Source: SZAS-18 sp038322235 (GTDB lineage Bacteria; Verrucomicrobiota; Verrucomicrobiia; Chthoniobacterales; SZAS-18). Taken from it: a stretch of DNA of 64,000 nucleotides. Below, in pieces: positions 35,763 to 44,697 of the stretch. The stretch is taken from positions 1-64,000 of the forward strand of contig JBBQFQ010000015.1 in NCBI GenBank assembly GCA_038322235.1. The letters are read 5' to 3'. Under the pieces are notes generated by a model. The model was not told the origin of the DNA. It did not search any database and was given only the letters and a program-made list of their open reading frames with translations. Made by a program: the position numbers and the translations under genes. The first letter of the stretch is position 1. Each line of letters begins with the position of its first letter.

Positions 35763-36544
35763 AGGTGGAGCCGGAGGCCGTCGTACGCGATTTTCACCCC
35801 GAGCGGGAGCGTACCCTCGGTTTCCGCATGGGGAAGGTCGTGGGAGAGGTGCGTCAGCCACGTCTCGCCCGGAGCCACATCCGCGGAGATTTCAACCGCC
35901 TCCTCCAGGCTCAAGTGCGTCGGGTGCGGTGCCCGGCGGAGCGCGTCCAGCACTAGGACCTTCACTCCACGGATTAGCCCGCGCACAGCCTCGGGAACGC
36001 CGTTGCAATCGCTCAGATAGGCCAGCAGCGGAATTCCCTCTCGCGACATCAGATAGCCGGTGACGGTCATCTTGCCGTGGGGGACCGGCAGGGGCGTGAG
36101 AACGGTCCCCCCGAGAAGGAAGGGAGACTCGACGACGTGCGGCTCCGGAATGAGATAGCCCGGATACCGGTGCATGCCGTCAAACGCGAACTGGAAGACG
36201 CGTTCGAACGCCCGCATCGTTTCAGCCGGCGCGTAAATCGGCACGGTTCCCGTCGGACTGACGAAGCAAAAGGGCCGAAGGTCATCAAAACCCATGATGT
36301 GATCGGTGTGCGGATGGGTGTAGACGACGGCATCAACCACCGAAATGGATTCGCGGAGACATTGCGTCCGGAAATCCGGACCGGTGTCCACGACGAATGC
36401 GAAACCCGGCGTCTGCACGTAGAGGGACGAACGGCTGCGCCGATCCCGTGGATCCTCCGACTGGCAGACCGCGCAGCGGCACCCAATCACCGGCACTCCG
36501 AGGGACGTGCCCGTGCCGAGAAAGGTGACGTCAAGACCGGGCAT
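35759..36544 (-). CDS. MBL-fold metallo-hydrolase, PhnP-like
   Basis: The cytoplasmic protein has 261 residues and a metallo-beta-lactamase fold. The metal site is HPHTDH (77-82) with further ligands likely at DTGPDF (about 53-58), a C-terminal Asp in YLSDCNG, and His in LTHLSHD. A GCRCAVCQS motif near residues 21-29 gives a Cys cluster, as in PhnP-type phosphodiesterases and related enzymes that cleave cyclic ribose phosphates. The exact substrate is not decided by sequence. It forms a two-gene unit with the TIGR03790 gene. Confidence 0.8.
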   Translation of the reverse strand: MPGLDVTFLGTGTSLGVPVIGCRCAVCQSEDPRDRRSRSSLYVQTPGFAFVVDTGPDFRTQCLRESISVVDAVVYTHPHTDHIMGFDDLRPFCFVSPTGTVPIYAPAETMRAFERVFQFAFDGMHRYPGYLIPEPHVVESPFLLGGTVLTPLPVPHGKMTVTGYLMSREGIPLLAYLSDCNGVPEAVRGLIRGVKVLVLDALRRAPHPTHLSLEEAVEISADVAPGETWLTHLSHDLPHAETEGTLPLGVKIAYDGLRLHL

Positions 36545-36758
36545 GGGAATCGTTCAGAATTGGATTTCAGATTTCAGCTTCTTGCCGCACCGGGACACTC
36601 GCGGCCATGAGGCCCGAACTCCAATCTGAAATCAAAATTGTACGACAGAGTCGCCGCCCGCCGGGAAAACGCATTTTGCGCCTCGCGTGAATTTTCGGAA
36701 CTTCGATGTTCAAGGTTCGACGTTCGGGGTTCGATGTTCGATGTTCCCCTGCCCTGCC
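36545..36758. repeat. Divergent spacer with GATGTTC heptamer array and inverted repeat
   Basis: Six direct 7-base repeats fill 36705-36746 with no gaps (GATGTTC, AAGGTTC, GACGTTC, GGGGTTC, GATGTTC, GATGTTC), ending 12 bases before the recN start. Nearer the hydrolase gene, TTGGATTTCAGATTTCAG at about 36559-36577 is matched by an inverted AATCTGAAATC at about 36623-36634. The spacer must hold promoters for both genes. Heptamer arrays of this kind recur in Verrucomicrobia intergenic DNA. Confidence 0.75.
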
Positions 36759-38474
36759 ATGTTGATCTCCCTGCGCATCAAAAACCTCGCGCTGGTGGAA
36801 GACCTCACTTGGGAGATTTCGCCGGGGTTCGTGGCGGTGACCGGAGAAACCGGGGCAGGGAAGTCGGTGATTCTCGGGGCCCTGAAACTCCTGCTTGGTG
36901 AAAGAGCGGACAAATCGTTGATCCGGACCGGAGCGGAGGCATGCACGGTTGAGGGCGTCTTCGACCTGCCCGATGCCGCTGAGTGCAACGAGCGGCTTGG
37001 GGAGCTCGGGCTCGAGCCGTGCGAAGATGGCCAGCTGCTCGTGAAGCGGACGTTCACCCAGGCGGGTGTGAACAAGCAGTTCGTCAACGGCTCTCCCGCC
37101 ACTCTCGCGGTTTTGAAGAGTGTCGTGGGCGGGATGGTGGACCTCCACGGCCCCCATGATCATCAATCGCTCCTCGCCCCGGAGAAACAGCTTTTGCTCC
37201 TCGACGCCTTCGCCCGCGCGACGGCCGCTCGGGCGGAATATGAGGAGCAGTTTCGGGCTCTCCAATCGCTCAAAGCGGCGATCGGGGACCTGAACGCCGC
37301 CGAAGGCTCCCTCGAACGGGAACTCGATCTGCTTCGGCATCAGGCCGGAGAAATCCGCGAGGCGGACCCCCAACCAGGCGAGGACACCGACGTCGCGGCC
37401 CGCTACGCCATCGCCGCGAATGGAAAGCGACTCATCGAGCTGGCCGCGGGCTCCGCCGCGGAATTGAGCGAAAGCGAGCCTCCGATCCTTGGTCGTCTGG
37501 CCGAGACGGGTCGGCAACTGCGCGAGCTGGCGCGGCTCGATCCCGCCGGCGGGGCCGCCTTCCAGCAGTCCTTCGACGCCGCGGTCGGGGAATTGGAGGA
37601 ACTCGCGCGTCAGCTCGCGCGGTACGCCGAGCGGTTAGAGGTCGACCCAGCTCAACTTGCCGTGCTGGAGGAACGTCACACGCTCCTTCTCGCGTTGAAG
37701 CGAAAGTACGGCGGCGAGATTGAGTCCGTCCTGGAATTCGCGGAGACAGCGGAAGCGCGTCTCAGCCGGATCGAGCACCGCGGCGCGGAACTGGAGCGCC
37801 TGGAGCGCGAGCGAAGCGCTGCGGAGGCGGAGCTGATGCGCCGGGGAAGGAAGCTTTCGACCCTCCGGCGGAAGGCCGCGGGCCCTCTCTCCACGGCGGT
37901 GGCGTCGCAGTTACGGGATCTCGGCTTTAAGAAATCGGAATTCGAAATTCGTCTGGTTTCTCTCGAGGTTCCGGGCGCGAGCGGGCTCGAGACCGTCGAG
38001 TTTACGTTCGCCCCGCGTTGGGGCGGATTTGAAACGGCGGAGTTTCTTTTCGCGCCGAATCCCGGCGAGCCAGCCAAACCCCTGCGCAGCATTGCATCGA
38101 GCGGAGAGATTTCCCGCGTCATGCTCGCGGTGAAGAGCACCCTCGCGGAACACGACTCCGTCGCGCTGCTCGTGTTTGACGAAATCGACGCGAACGTCGG
38201 CGGCGAAATCGCCGGGAAGGTGGGCGCCAGGATGAAGGATCTTGGGCGCGGCCGGCAGGTCCTCTGCATTACCCACCTCCCGCAGGTGGCGGCGCACGCC
38301 GCGACGCACTTCGTCGTGGAGAAGTCCTTCGAGGGCGAGCGCACGTTCTCGCGGCTCCGCCCGGTCAGCGGCCCGGCACGCGTGAAGGAGATCGCGCGGA
38401 TGCTCGGCGGCGAAAACACCCCTTCCCTCGCGCTCGCGAACGAATTGCTCGAGGCGAGCCGGACGCAAGGCTGA
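36759..38474 (+). CDS. recN: DNA repair protein RecN
   Basis: The SMC-like ATPase has 571 residues and acts in double-strand break repair. Walker A is GETGAGKS at 29-36. The coiled-coil arms run from about 150 to 400. The ABC signature SSGEISRVM is near 447, and Walker B LLVFDEIDANVGG near 470, followed by LCITHLPQVAAHA (H-loop). Length and order fit RecN. The frame is open from 36687, but the upstream part is translated heptamer repeat, so the ATG at 36759 is used. In many bacteria recN is SOS-controlled; no LexA-type box was recognised here. Confidence 0.95.
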   Translation: MLISLRIKNLALVEDLTWEISPGFVAVTGETGAGKSVILGALKLLLGERADKSLIRTGAEACTVEGVFDLPDAAECNERLGELGLEPCEDGQLLVKRTFTQAGVNKQFVNGSPATLAVLKSVVGGMVDLHGPHDHQSLLAPEKQLLLLDAFARATAARAEYEEQFRALQSLKAAIGDLNAAEGSLERELDLLRHQAGEIREADPQPGEDTDVAARYAIAANGKRLIELAAGSAAELSESEPPILGRLAETGRQLRELARLDPAGGAAFQQSFDAAVGELEELARQLARYAERLEVDPAQLAVLEERHTLLLALKRKYGGEIESVLEFAETAEARLSRIEHRGAELERLERERSAAEAELMRRGRKLSTLRRKAAGPLSTAVASQLRDLGFKKSEFEIRLVSLEVPGASGLETVEFTFAPRWGGFETAEFLFAPNPGEPAKPLRSIASSGEISRVMLAVKSTLAEHDSVALLVFDEIDANVGGEIAGKVGARMKDLGRGRQVLCITHLPQVAAHAATHFVVEKSFEGERTFSRLRPVSGPARVKEIARMLGGENTPSLALANELLEASRTQG

Positions 38475-38526
38475 CGAAACCCTTGTCATCCTACGGCGGT
38501 CGCTTGATGGGATCGTAGAAACGCAA

Positions 38527-38554
38527 AAGACCCCGCGGTTGCCCGCGGGGTCTT
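38527..38554 (-). terminator. Rho-independent terminator of the porin gene
   Basis: A perfect 12-bp stem (AAGACCCCGCGG / CCGCGGGGTCTT) with a 4-base loop is followed, on the minus strand, by TTTTGCGTTT. It lies about 35 bases beyond the porin stop, and the T-rich side is on the minus strand, so it serves the porin rather than recN. Confidence 0.85.
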
Positions 38555-38589
38555 GAGAAAGACGGACTTGAATCGGTTTGAGCGGCTCC

Positions 38590-40131
38590 TTAGAAGGAGG
38601 CGTTCAGCTCGACCTGGATCATCTGGTTGGCATTCGTGTTCGCGACCGGGAGGGTCGTGACCGACGTGTTCAAGCCGGTCACAGCAAAGGCGTTTCCTCC
38701 CGTTCCCGGGATCTGGTTGATCGGCAAAGCGACGGTCCCGGTGGTAACCACCGAGCTACGGAGGTTGCTGCGGATGTTGTAGCCGGCGTAGTAGTTGACG
38801 TTACCGGTGAGCCAGTTGGTGAAGCGATAGCCCGCCGAGATCTTGACGCCCCGGAAGTTGAGCTGGCTGAGACCCCAGTTCGGATCGTTCAGATTGGGAT
38901 CAGCCGCGTTGAGGCCCATGTGGCGGTAATCCGCCGCAACGGTCCAATCGCCCTTCTTGGCAAGATTGCCGAAGCGCATGCCCACGACGAGTGCAGCGTT
39001 GTCGCTGAAGTCCGTAGCGCGGATGCCGTAGGTCTTCTTCGCGCGGTCCGAGCCGAGGAAGTTGTAGCCGAATTCGGCATACGGCTTGACCGCCAGACCG
39101 GCGAACTTGAAGTTCGCTTCCACCGGCAGCGTGAACAGAGCGAGGTTGTCCTGGCTATGCTTGCCGGACACCTGCAAGACGCCCTGCGCGTTCACATACG
39201 GCGGGGAAACAAAGCCGGCCGAATTCGAGCCGATGCCGGGTGAATTGCCGCCGGGGAATCCCGCCGCATTCGTAGCGGCACCGTTCCCGTTCGCCGTGCC
39301 AGTCGCGTAGATGGAGAACATCGGAGCGATCTTGAAGTCCCAGTCGTTGGATGGCTTCACCGTGAAGATCGCCTGACCAGCGAACCAGAAGACGTCGCGA
39401 TTGCCCGCGTTTGCCGTATTGTTTTCGACGTTATCGGCGAAGATGTACTGACCGAGGATGATCTCCATCTTGGCGGTGGAACTCAGATCGGTCGTGAACT
39501 TCTCCGTCAAACCGGTGAGGCGGATGTCGGTCTTGTCGTAGATGAAGTCATCGACGGTCCAGAAGTGGAACTCCTGTTTACCACCGATGATCTGGAGCGT
39601 CTTCGGGATGACATTCCAGCCGAGGTAGGCCTTGTCGATGAAGATCTGGTGCTTTCCGAAGCCGTTCGCGATCGTCGCCGTGGTGCCGTCATTCCCGTAG
39701 TTGTCGCCGCTCGCGAGGCTGAAACCGATGAACATGTTGTCGGTCATCGTGTACTCGAAATTGATGCGCAGGCGGTAGCGCGTCGGGCGCGACTGCTGCG
39801 TGGTGCGATCGAGGTTCGCGGCTGCACCGTCACGAGCCACTGGGCCAGCTTGCGGCTCGGACTGCTGGAACTGGTAGCGAAGGCGGAAATCACCACTGAT
39901 CGTGAGTTCCTTTACTTCCTTGCTCTTAGCGCGGAGAAACGTGGGGACCTCGGTCGCCTTGACGCCTTTGCCCTTGTCGTCACCCTGCATGACGTTGAGT
40001 TCGCGCTCGAGCGCGGCGACACGGGCTTCGAGGGCCTTGTCGTATGGATCAGCCGCCGTCGCCGTGAATACGCCAGCGAATACGCCAGCGGCTGCGAGGA
40101 GACCAACCTGCGGGAGGAGATTGTGTTTCAT
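38590..40131 (-). CDS. Outer-membrane porin
   Basis: The protein has 513 residues. A signal peptide (MKHNLLPQVGLLAAAGVFAG, cut near TATAADP) is followed by a short coiled coil (KALEARVAALERELN) and then a long beta-barrel with alternating aromatic strands such as TISGDFRLRYQFQQ and NVNYYAGYN. The C terminus ends in Phe (VELNASF), as expected for outer-membrane proteins. It resembles putative porins found in Verrucomicrobia. The start at 40131 has an AAGGA ribosome-binding site seven bases upstream (40139-40143); the frame opens at 40263. Confidence 0.85.
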   Translation of the reverse strand: MKHNLLPQVGLLAAAGVFAGVFTATAADPYDKALEARVAALERELNVMQGDDKGKGVKATEVPTFLRAKSKEVKELTISGDFRLRYQFQQSEPQAGPVARDGAAANLDRTTQQSRPTRYRLRINFEYTMTDNMFIGFSLASGDNYGNDGTTATIANGFGKHQIFIDKAYLGWNVIPKTLQIIGGKQEFHFWTVDDFIYDKTDIRLTGLTEKFTTDLSSTAKMEIILGQYIFADNVENNTANAGNRDVFWFAGQAIFTVKPSNDWDFKIAPMFSIYATGTANGNGAATNAAGFPGGNSPGIGSNSAGFVSPPYVNAQGVLQVSGKHSQDNLALFTLPVEANFKFAGLAVKPYAEFGYNFLGSDRAKKTYGIRATDFSDNAALVVGMRFGNLAKKGDWTVAADYRHMGLNAADPNLNDPNWGLSQLNFRGVKISAGYRFTNWLTGNVNYYAGYNIRSNLRSSVVTTGTVALPINQIPGTGGNAFAVTGLNTSVTTLPVANTNANQMIQVELNASF

Positions 40132-40431
40132 CTCTGATTCCTTAGATGGATGGATTGGTGGGGTTACGGTTAACTGCTGCGAGCCGTTTTGTGAGACGAA
40201 CCGCGAGCGGATACAAGCAATTAATCGAATGAATGCAAAAAATCTTCGAGAATATTTGAACATTTCGTCACTCGGTAAGTCATGGGTGCCTTTCCCAGCG
40301 TAAATCGCTCTCCCTGACGAGGGTTGAACTTCCTCAAAAGCGGGTTGAACCCCGGATTTTTCGCATCATGAATCGCGCCATCGCACGATTCGCCTCCCGC
40401 TCGGCGCCTCGACGGACGCCCGAGTGACTCG
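40132..40431. promoter_or_regulatory. Porin promoter region
   Basis: This 300-base spacer between the porin (minus) and the end of the DUF420 gene is unusually AT-rich around 40210-40270, which on the minus strand lies about 80-140 bases before the porin start. A weak TTGCAT/TGTATC pair 17 bases apart is present there. No gene is seen. The end of the respiratory gene run has no clear terminator. Confidence 0.35.
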
Positions 40432-40911
40432 TCACCGAGCCTGCGCTAGGATCGCAACCTGCCCCGGGGGGCGCCGATTCTTGAGCTGATCGGACGGAAA
40501 CCACTTGTAGAGCATGAGATAAACGATCACCCCCGTCACCGAGACGTACAGCCAGATGGGCATCGTCCAGCGACCGAGGGCTCGGTGGCGCTCGAATCGC
40601 TGCCGGATCGCGGCCGTGACGGTCATGATCACGAGTGGGACCGTCGTGATCGCCAGGATGACGTGCGTCAGAAGGATCCCGTAATAGATCCATTTCGCCG
40701 GACCGGGATGCGTGAAACGCACGGTTAAGACGTTGAAATGGTAGATCAGGTAGCACGTCAGGAACGCCGTCGAGGTGAGCAGCGCCGAAACCATGCAAAT
40801 GATGTGCGCCGACTTCCGTTCCGAGCGGATGAAGATCCACCCCGCTGCAATAAAAACCGCGCTCGCCGCGTTGAGCGACGCATTCAAGGCGGGAAACTCT
40901 TCAATTGTCAT
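40432..40911 (-). CDS. DUF420 membrane protein, oxidase assembly
   Basis: The protein has 159 residues and four to five membrane helices, with the DUF420 pattern: FPALNASLNAASAVFIAAGW, KSAHIICMVSALLTSTAF, and HVILAITTVPLVIMT with His in the helices. DUF420 proteins (CtaM/YozB in Firmicutes) are needed for haem-A type oxidases, probably in assembly. The last gene of the long respiratory run, 16 bases after the preceding stop, it fits that role. It may also help the cbb3 enzyme. Confidence 0.8.
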   Translation of the reverse strand: MTIEEFPALNASLNAASAVFIAAGWIFIRSERKSAHIICMVSALLTSTAFLTCYLIYHFNVLTVRFTHPGPAKWIYYGILLTHVILAITTVPLVIMTVTAAIRQRFERHRALGRWTMPIWLYVSVTGVIVYLMLYKWFPSDQLKNRRPPGQVAILAQAR

Positions 40912-40927
40912 TCCGGCGGCCCGTGTC

Positions 40928-41182
40928 TCAGGCCCCTGCGCCCACGGCGGCGCGAGCGCGCTCGGCTTCGATCTGGCGAACCTGACGAACGCCCAAGATG
41001 ATCATGCCCAGCACCAGAAGCATGGGGAATGCGATCATGAAGTAAATGCTGATGCCGAACGCCTCGCCGATCGCGTTCGGGGTCCCGTTATCCTGAGAGA
41101 CCGATTTACACCCTTCACAGGCGGCCGCCAGCGACGGCAGGGTGACAGCGACGAGGGCTGCGAAGGGCGCGATCCGTTTCAT
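40928..41182 (-). CDS. Small membrane protein with CxxC motif
   Basis: The protein has 84 residues. An N-terminal signal sequence ends near AAACEGCKS, which leaves a CEGC motif just after the cleavage region. A single membrane helix (YFMIAFPMLLVLGMIILG) follows and a basic, Ala-rich tail ends it. The Cys pair next to SCO suggests a role in copper or redox handling during oxidase assembly, but this is inference. I do not recognise a named family. Confidence 0.6.
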   Translation of the reverse strand: MKRIAPFAALVAVTLPSLAAACEGCKSVSQDNGTPNAIGEAFGISIYFMIAFPMLLVLGMIILGVRQVRQIEAERARAAVGAGA

Positions 41183-41201
41183 AGGCGTGAGAGCTCAAAT
41201 G

Positions 41202-41888
41202 TCACTGCGCCGGCTGTTCGCGCAACAAACTCCCGATGTCTCCCAATAATTTTTGCACGGCCTCGAGGCTGGTCGCGTCGTAATAGCCCCGGATCTGCCC
41301 CCGTCGGTCGACGAGCGCCATTTTTGTGCTGTGGACGAATTCGCCCTCCTTCAGGACTTCGCGGCCGCTTTCCTTGTCGGTAATGCCAAGGAGAAATGCC
41401 TTGTGAGCCAGGTCGTAAATCGTCTTCTTCTCCCCCGTCAGGAAGAGCCATTTGTCCGGCAAGGCTTTGAAGCGATCCGCGTATCGCCGCAGCACCTCGG
41501 GGGTGTCGTACTCGGGCCAGACCGTGTACGTGACGAGTCTCACGTCACTTGAGCGTTTTATCTCCTGCTGCAGCTCGAAAAACTTGGCGCTCATCTGCGG
41601 ACACGGGCCGGGGCAGGTGGTGAAGATGAAGTCCGCCACCCAGATCTTTCCATTCAACTCCGCGGAATTGAACTGCCTTCCGCTCCGTTCCGTCAGCGTG
41701 AACGCGGGAACCGTGTTGAATCGGTCCAACGAGCCCGTATCGCGCCGCATCGCCGCAGTCCACTGCTGCCGCGCAAACGCCGCGAACAGTCCGACAATGA
41801 CGACGACGAGCGTCGCCCACAGCACGGCCCGAAGGGTCGAGCTACCGCCCGGCGGCCGGGACGGCGCAGGCTCAGGCTGCCCGTTCAC
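41202..41888 (-). CDS. SCO family copper chaperone
   Basis: The protein has 228 residues, one N-terminal membrane helix (AVLWATLVVVIVGLFAAFA), then a thioredoxin-fold domain with the copper motif TTCPGPCPQM and a His in GEFVHSTKMALVD, which together bind Cu. SCO proteins deliver copper to the CuA site of oxidase subunit II. The GTG at 41888 overlaps the stop of the COX III gene (GTGA), so translation is coupled; the longer frame to 41957 is not needed. Confidence 0.9.
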   Translation of the reverse strand: MNGQPEPAPSRPPGGSSTLRAVLWATLVVVIVGLFAAFARQQWTAAMRRDTGSLDRFNTVPAFTLTERSGRQFNSAELNGKIWVADFIFTTCPGPCPQMSAKFFELQQEIKRSSDVRLVTYTVWPEYDTPEVLRRYADRFKALPDKWLFLTGEKKTIYDLAHKAFLLGITDKESGREVLKEGEFVHSTKMALVDRRGQIRGYYDATSLEAVQKLLGDIGSLLREQPAQ

Positions 41889-42490
41889 CACAGATAGATG
41901 ATCGTGAAGACGAGGATCCAGACGATGTCGACGAAGTGCCAATAAAACGAGGCACACATCAGAAAGTTGTGATTTGAGCCGTCAAACTTACCGAGCAGCG
42001 ACAGAACCCACGAAGCGATGAGCAACAGCACGCCGATAAACACGTGCAGACCGTGGAAGCCCGTCAGAACGAAGAAATTGGAGGCATACGTGCCCATCGT
42101 ATTGAACCACATCCCCTCGTGCTTGAGATGCATCCACTCATTCGCTTGATTCGCGAGGAAGAGCGACCCGAGCACGATCGTCAGAAAGAGCGCCCAAGTG
42201 CCGCGCTTTCCCTTGGCGACCAGCGTATCGGCCCAATGGCAGGTTCCACTGCTGGCAACCAGAACGATCGTCGCAATGAAGGTTTCCCTCACCGGAAGCT
42301 TGACGAAACCAGTCGGAAAATACGCCTCACCCTGGCTCACCCGAAGGACAATGTACGCGCCGATCAGGCCAGCGAAAAGCATCGCTTCCGAAGCGAGAAA
42401 GGTGAGCATGCCGAAGCGCACAATCGACCTCGGAGCGATCGGCGTGAGGCCACGGGTATCGGCAATCTGGGCAGTAGCGGAGGCAGACAT
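41885..42490 (-). CDS. ctaE: Cytochrome c oxidase subunit III
   Basis: The membrane protein has 201 residues and five helices after a short N terminus, as in the short form of COX III. Typical signatures are FLASEAMLFAGLIGAYIV near residue 32, GFHGLHVFIGVLLL and the C-terminal WHFVDIVWILVFTIIYLW. It belongs to the A-type oxidase with CtaC and CtaD. Separation from ctaD by haem A and haem O synthases and a small peptide gene is notable. The ATG at 42490 is used; the frame extends to a TTG at 42496. Confidence 0.9.
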   Translation of the reverse strand: MSASATAQIADTRGLTPIAPRSIVRFGMLTFLASEAMLFAGLIGAYIVLRVSQGEAYFPTGFVKLPVRETFIATIVLVASSGTCHWADTLVAKGKRGTWALFLTIVLGSLFLANQANEWMHLKHEGMWFNTMGTYASNFFVLTGFHGLHVFIGVLLLIASWVLSLLGKFDGSNHNFLMCASFYWHFVDIVWILVFTIIYLW

Positions 42491-42508
42491 GGTCAAATCA
42501 GCGGGTGG

Positions 42509-42628
42509 TCAGTGTCGGGGGTAATGGAATTCGAACATCCAGGCAAGAACGACGGTGGCCCAAAGCAGGGCGAGCAGGAAAAGTCGCACCATCAGGCGCA
42601 TGTTTGCTTCGCGGGTCTTGGAATCCAT
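42509..42628 (-). CDS. 39-residue single-helix membrane peptide
   Basis: The 39-residue reading frame MDSKTREANM... contains one membrane helix (VRLFLLALLWATVVLAWMFE) and a His-rich end (FHYPRH). It fits exactly between haem O synthase (28-base gap) and COX III (18-base gap). Very small subunit IV-like peptides occupy this place in many oxidase operons. It is too short for motif-based naming. Confidence 0.6.
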   Translation of the reverse strand: MDSKTREANMRLMVRLFLLALLWATVVLAWMFEFHYPRH

Positions 42629-42656
42629 TTTCACGATGAGATGATGGGTGGTCAGG

Positions 42657-43625
42657 TCAGTGGCGCTTGAACAGCGCGAGACTCCCGAGCAGCAGGGGCA
42701 GATAAATGATCGACGCGAGGAAGAGTGACTTAGCCCGGGCGTGCGTCGGATCGACGTGAAAGCGCAGCGCCGCGAGGGAAAACGCCGCACCGAGGAGCAG
42801 CGCCACCGGGAAGTGCCAGACCGTCGTCAATCCAACCAGCGCAGGCGCCATTCCAAGTAACAAGGTGATGAGCGCATAGTTTACGGACTGTCGACCGGTC
42901 GAAATCCCTTCGGGGTCGCGCGACGGCAACATGACAAAGCCAGCTTGGGCGTAGTCGTCCCGGTACATCCACGCGATCGCCAGAAAATGCGGCATTTGCC
43001 AGGCAAACATGAGCGCAAACAACAGCCACCCGCCGAAATTAACCCGGCCCGTCGCCGCCGCCCAGCCAATCAGCGGGGGAATCGCTCCGGGCACGGCTCC
43101 GACCAGGGTGTTGAGGGTCGTCCGGCGCTTCAGCGGAGTGTAAACCAACAGATAAGTCACGATCGTCGCGGCGGCGAGCGCAGCAGCGGCAAGATTTGCG
43201 CAGACGACCAGCTCGATCATGCCAACCACGCAGAGTCCCACCCCGGCGGCGAGGGCAACGTCTGGCGAAATTCGGCCCGCGGGCAAAGGCCGCGTTCGAG
43301 TCCGGCGCATCCGGGCATCAAACTCCCGCTCCAGGTACTGATTCAACGCGCCGGCGCCGCCGGCGCAGAGAGCAGTACCAAGAACGGTATGGAACATGAG
43401 CGCATAATCCATCGCTCCCTCCCAGCCGAGATAAAAGCCGAGCAAGGTCGTAAAAACGACGAGCATCGAGAGCCGGAGCTTGACCAGTTCGGCAAAATCG
43501 GACCGCAGCGAAGGCGTTTCGACTTCAGCACGACGCGTTTCAGAGGGCAGCAAATCCGGCACGTCCCCACCCTGCCGCAGGAGTGTGGGTTCCGAAAGAC
43601 CGGCTGTCGCGGGTGTGACCTTCAT
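42657..43625 (-). CDS. ctaB: Haem O synthase (protohaem IX farnesyltransferase)
   Basis: The integral membrane prenyltransferase of the UbiA family has 322 residues and about nine helices. The first Asp-rich motif is NQYLEREFDARMRRTR, and the second loop contains YRDDYAQAGFVMLPS. It adds a farnesyl group to protohaem to make haem O, the precursor of haem A. The ATG at 43625 overlaps the stop of the haem A synthase gene (ATGA), so the pair is coupled. A polar N terminus of about 50 residues is longer than usual. Confidence 0.93.
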   Translation of the reverse strand: MKVTPATAGLSEPTLLRQGGDVPDLLPSETRRAEVETPSLRSDFAELVKLRLSMLVVFTTLLGFYLGWEGAMDYALMFHTVLGTALCAGGAGALNQYLEREFDARMRRTRTRPLPAGRISPDVALAAGVGLCVVGMIELVVCANLAAAALAAATIVTYLLVYTPLKRRTTLNTLVGAVPGAIPPLIGWAAATGRVNFGGWLLFALMFAWQMPHFLAIAWMYRDDYAQAGFVMLPSRDPEGISTGRQSVNYALITLLLGMAPALVGLTTVWHFPVALLLGAAFSLAALRFHVDPTHARAKSLFLASIIYLPLLLGSLALFKRH

Positions 43626-44650
43626 GCGGCGGCGAACTGGAGTTCGGGTTTCACGATCATTCGGTTCGGAGCGGTGTTCGCCCCCCATCGTGACAACGCC
43701 GCGACGAACAGCACGCCGGTAGCCAGTGACACCGCGCCCAAGCCCGCGTGGGCGGTGGCGATATCAGCTGACTTGTCCGTCCAGATCGTAAACATCCCCA
43801 GTGTCGCTTGGGCGAGAATGAGGATGGGCCACAAGAACGCCACGCGCCGGAGCCCGACCGGAAGCGAACTCACCCGCAAAGCGCGGAGGAAAGTCATGCC
43901 AACTCCGAAAAGCACGACAAGGGCACCGACGCGGTGGAGCATTTGGAGGACGATTTGACCCCGCGTCGTGGGTGGGAGCCGCAGATCATTCACGCGCCCT
44001 GCATTGATGGCTGCGATGGAGGCGTCATCCAGTGGAGGGAGCACCCGTCCGTAAGCCAGCGGAAAATCGCGGATCGAAAGATCGGCGTGAGCGTGCCGCA
44101 TGGACGCCCCGAGGAGAAGCTGGCCGTAGATGGCGAGAACCGCGAAAACCGCGATCGAACGCAGCCAATTTCGCCCGGCGACATCTCCAAGCGCGAGCGA
44201 GCCGAGCACCTCCCACCGCTGGGAGAGCGCGAACGCGAGAAAACAGACAAGGCAGAGGAAACCATGCGCGAGGGCCGCGTGAAAAATGCCGATTTCATCC
44301 TTGAGCCACAAGACCCGAAGGCCGCCCAAGAGACCCTGCAAAGAGACGGCAACAACGGCAACAATCCCCAATCGCTTCAGCCACCGGCGGGGTTCACCGA
44401 ACCACAGCGCGAGCGCCAGGATTACCGTGAGCAGGCCCACCCCCGAAGCGATGAGACGATGGGAGTGCTCGTGGAAAACACCGCCAGAGCTCCAGCGCGG
44501 CCACGGAAACGTGAACATGTTGTACCCGTAGGAATTCGGCCAGTCTGGAACCGCGAGGCCGGAGTCGGTGCTCGTGACCAGCCCGCCACTACAAATCAGC
44601 AGGATCACCGCGACTGCGGTGAAACATGCCAGGCGGTAGAGAGGGCGCAT
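43622..44650 (-). CDS. ctaA: Haem A synthase (COX15/CtaA)
   Basis: The membrane protein has 342 residues and eight helices. It converts haem O to haem A. Visible marks are GGLVTSTDSGLAVPDWPNSYG, FHEHSHRLIAS (His ligands), FHAALAHGF, QMLHRVGALVVLF and IATAHAGLGA, giving the paired His on alternate helices. The ATG at 44650 is chosen over a TTG at 44686. Together with ctaB it shows that the CtaCDE enzyme carries haem A. Confidence 0.92.
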   Translation of the reverse strand: MRPLYRLACFTAVAVILLICSGGLVTSTDSGLAVPDWPNSYGYNMFTFPWPRWSSGGVFHEHSHRLIASGVGLLTVILALALWFGEPRRWLKRLGIVAVVAVSLQGLLGGLRVLWLKDEIGIFHAALAHGFLCLVCFLAFALSQRWEVLGSLALGDVAGRNWLRSIAVFAVLAIYGQLLLGASMRHAHADLSIRDFPLAYGRVLPPLDDASIAAINAGRVNDLRLPPTTRGQIVLQMLHRVGALVVLFGVGMTFLRALRVSSLPVGLRRVAFLWPILILAQATLGMFTIWTDKSADIATAHAGLGAVSLATGVLFVAALSRWGANTAPNRMIVKPELQFAAA

Positions 44651-44697
44651 GAACGAAGGTTTCGCGCGGCCGGAAGCCGCGAGCAATGAGTGAACCG

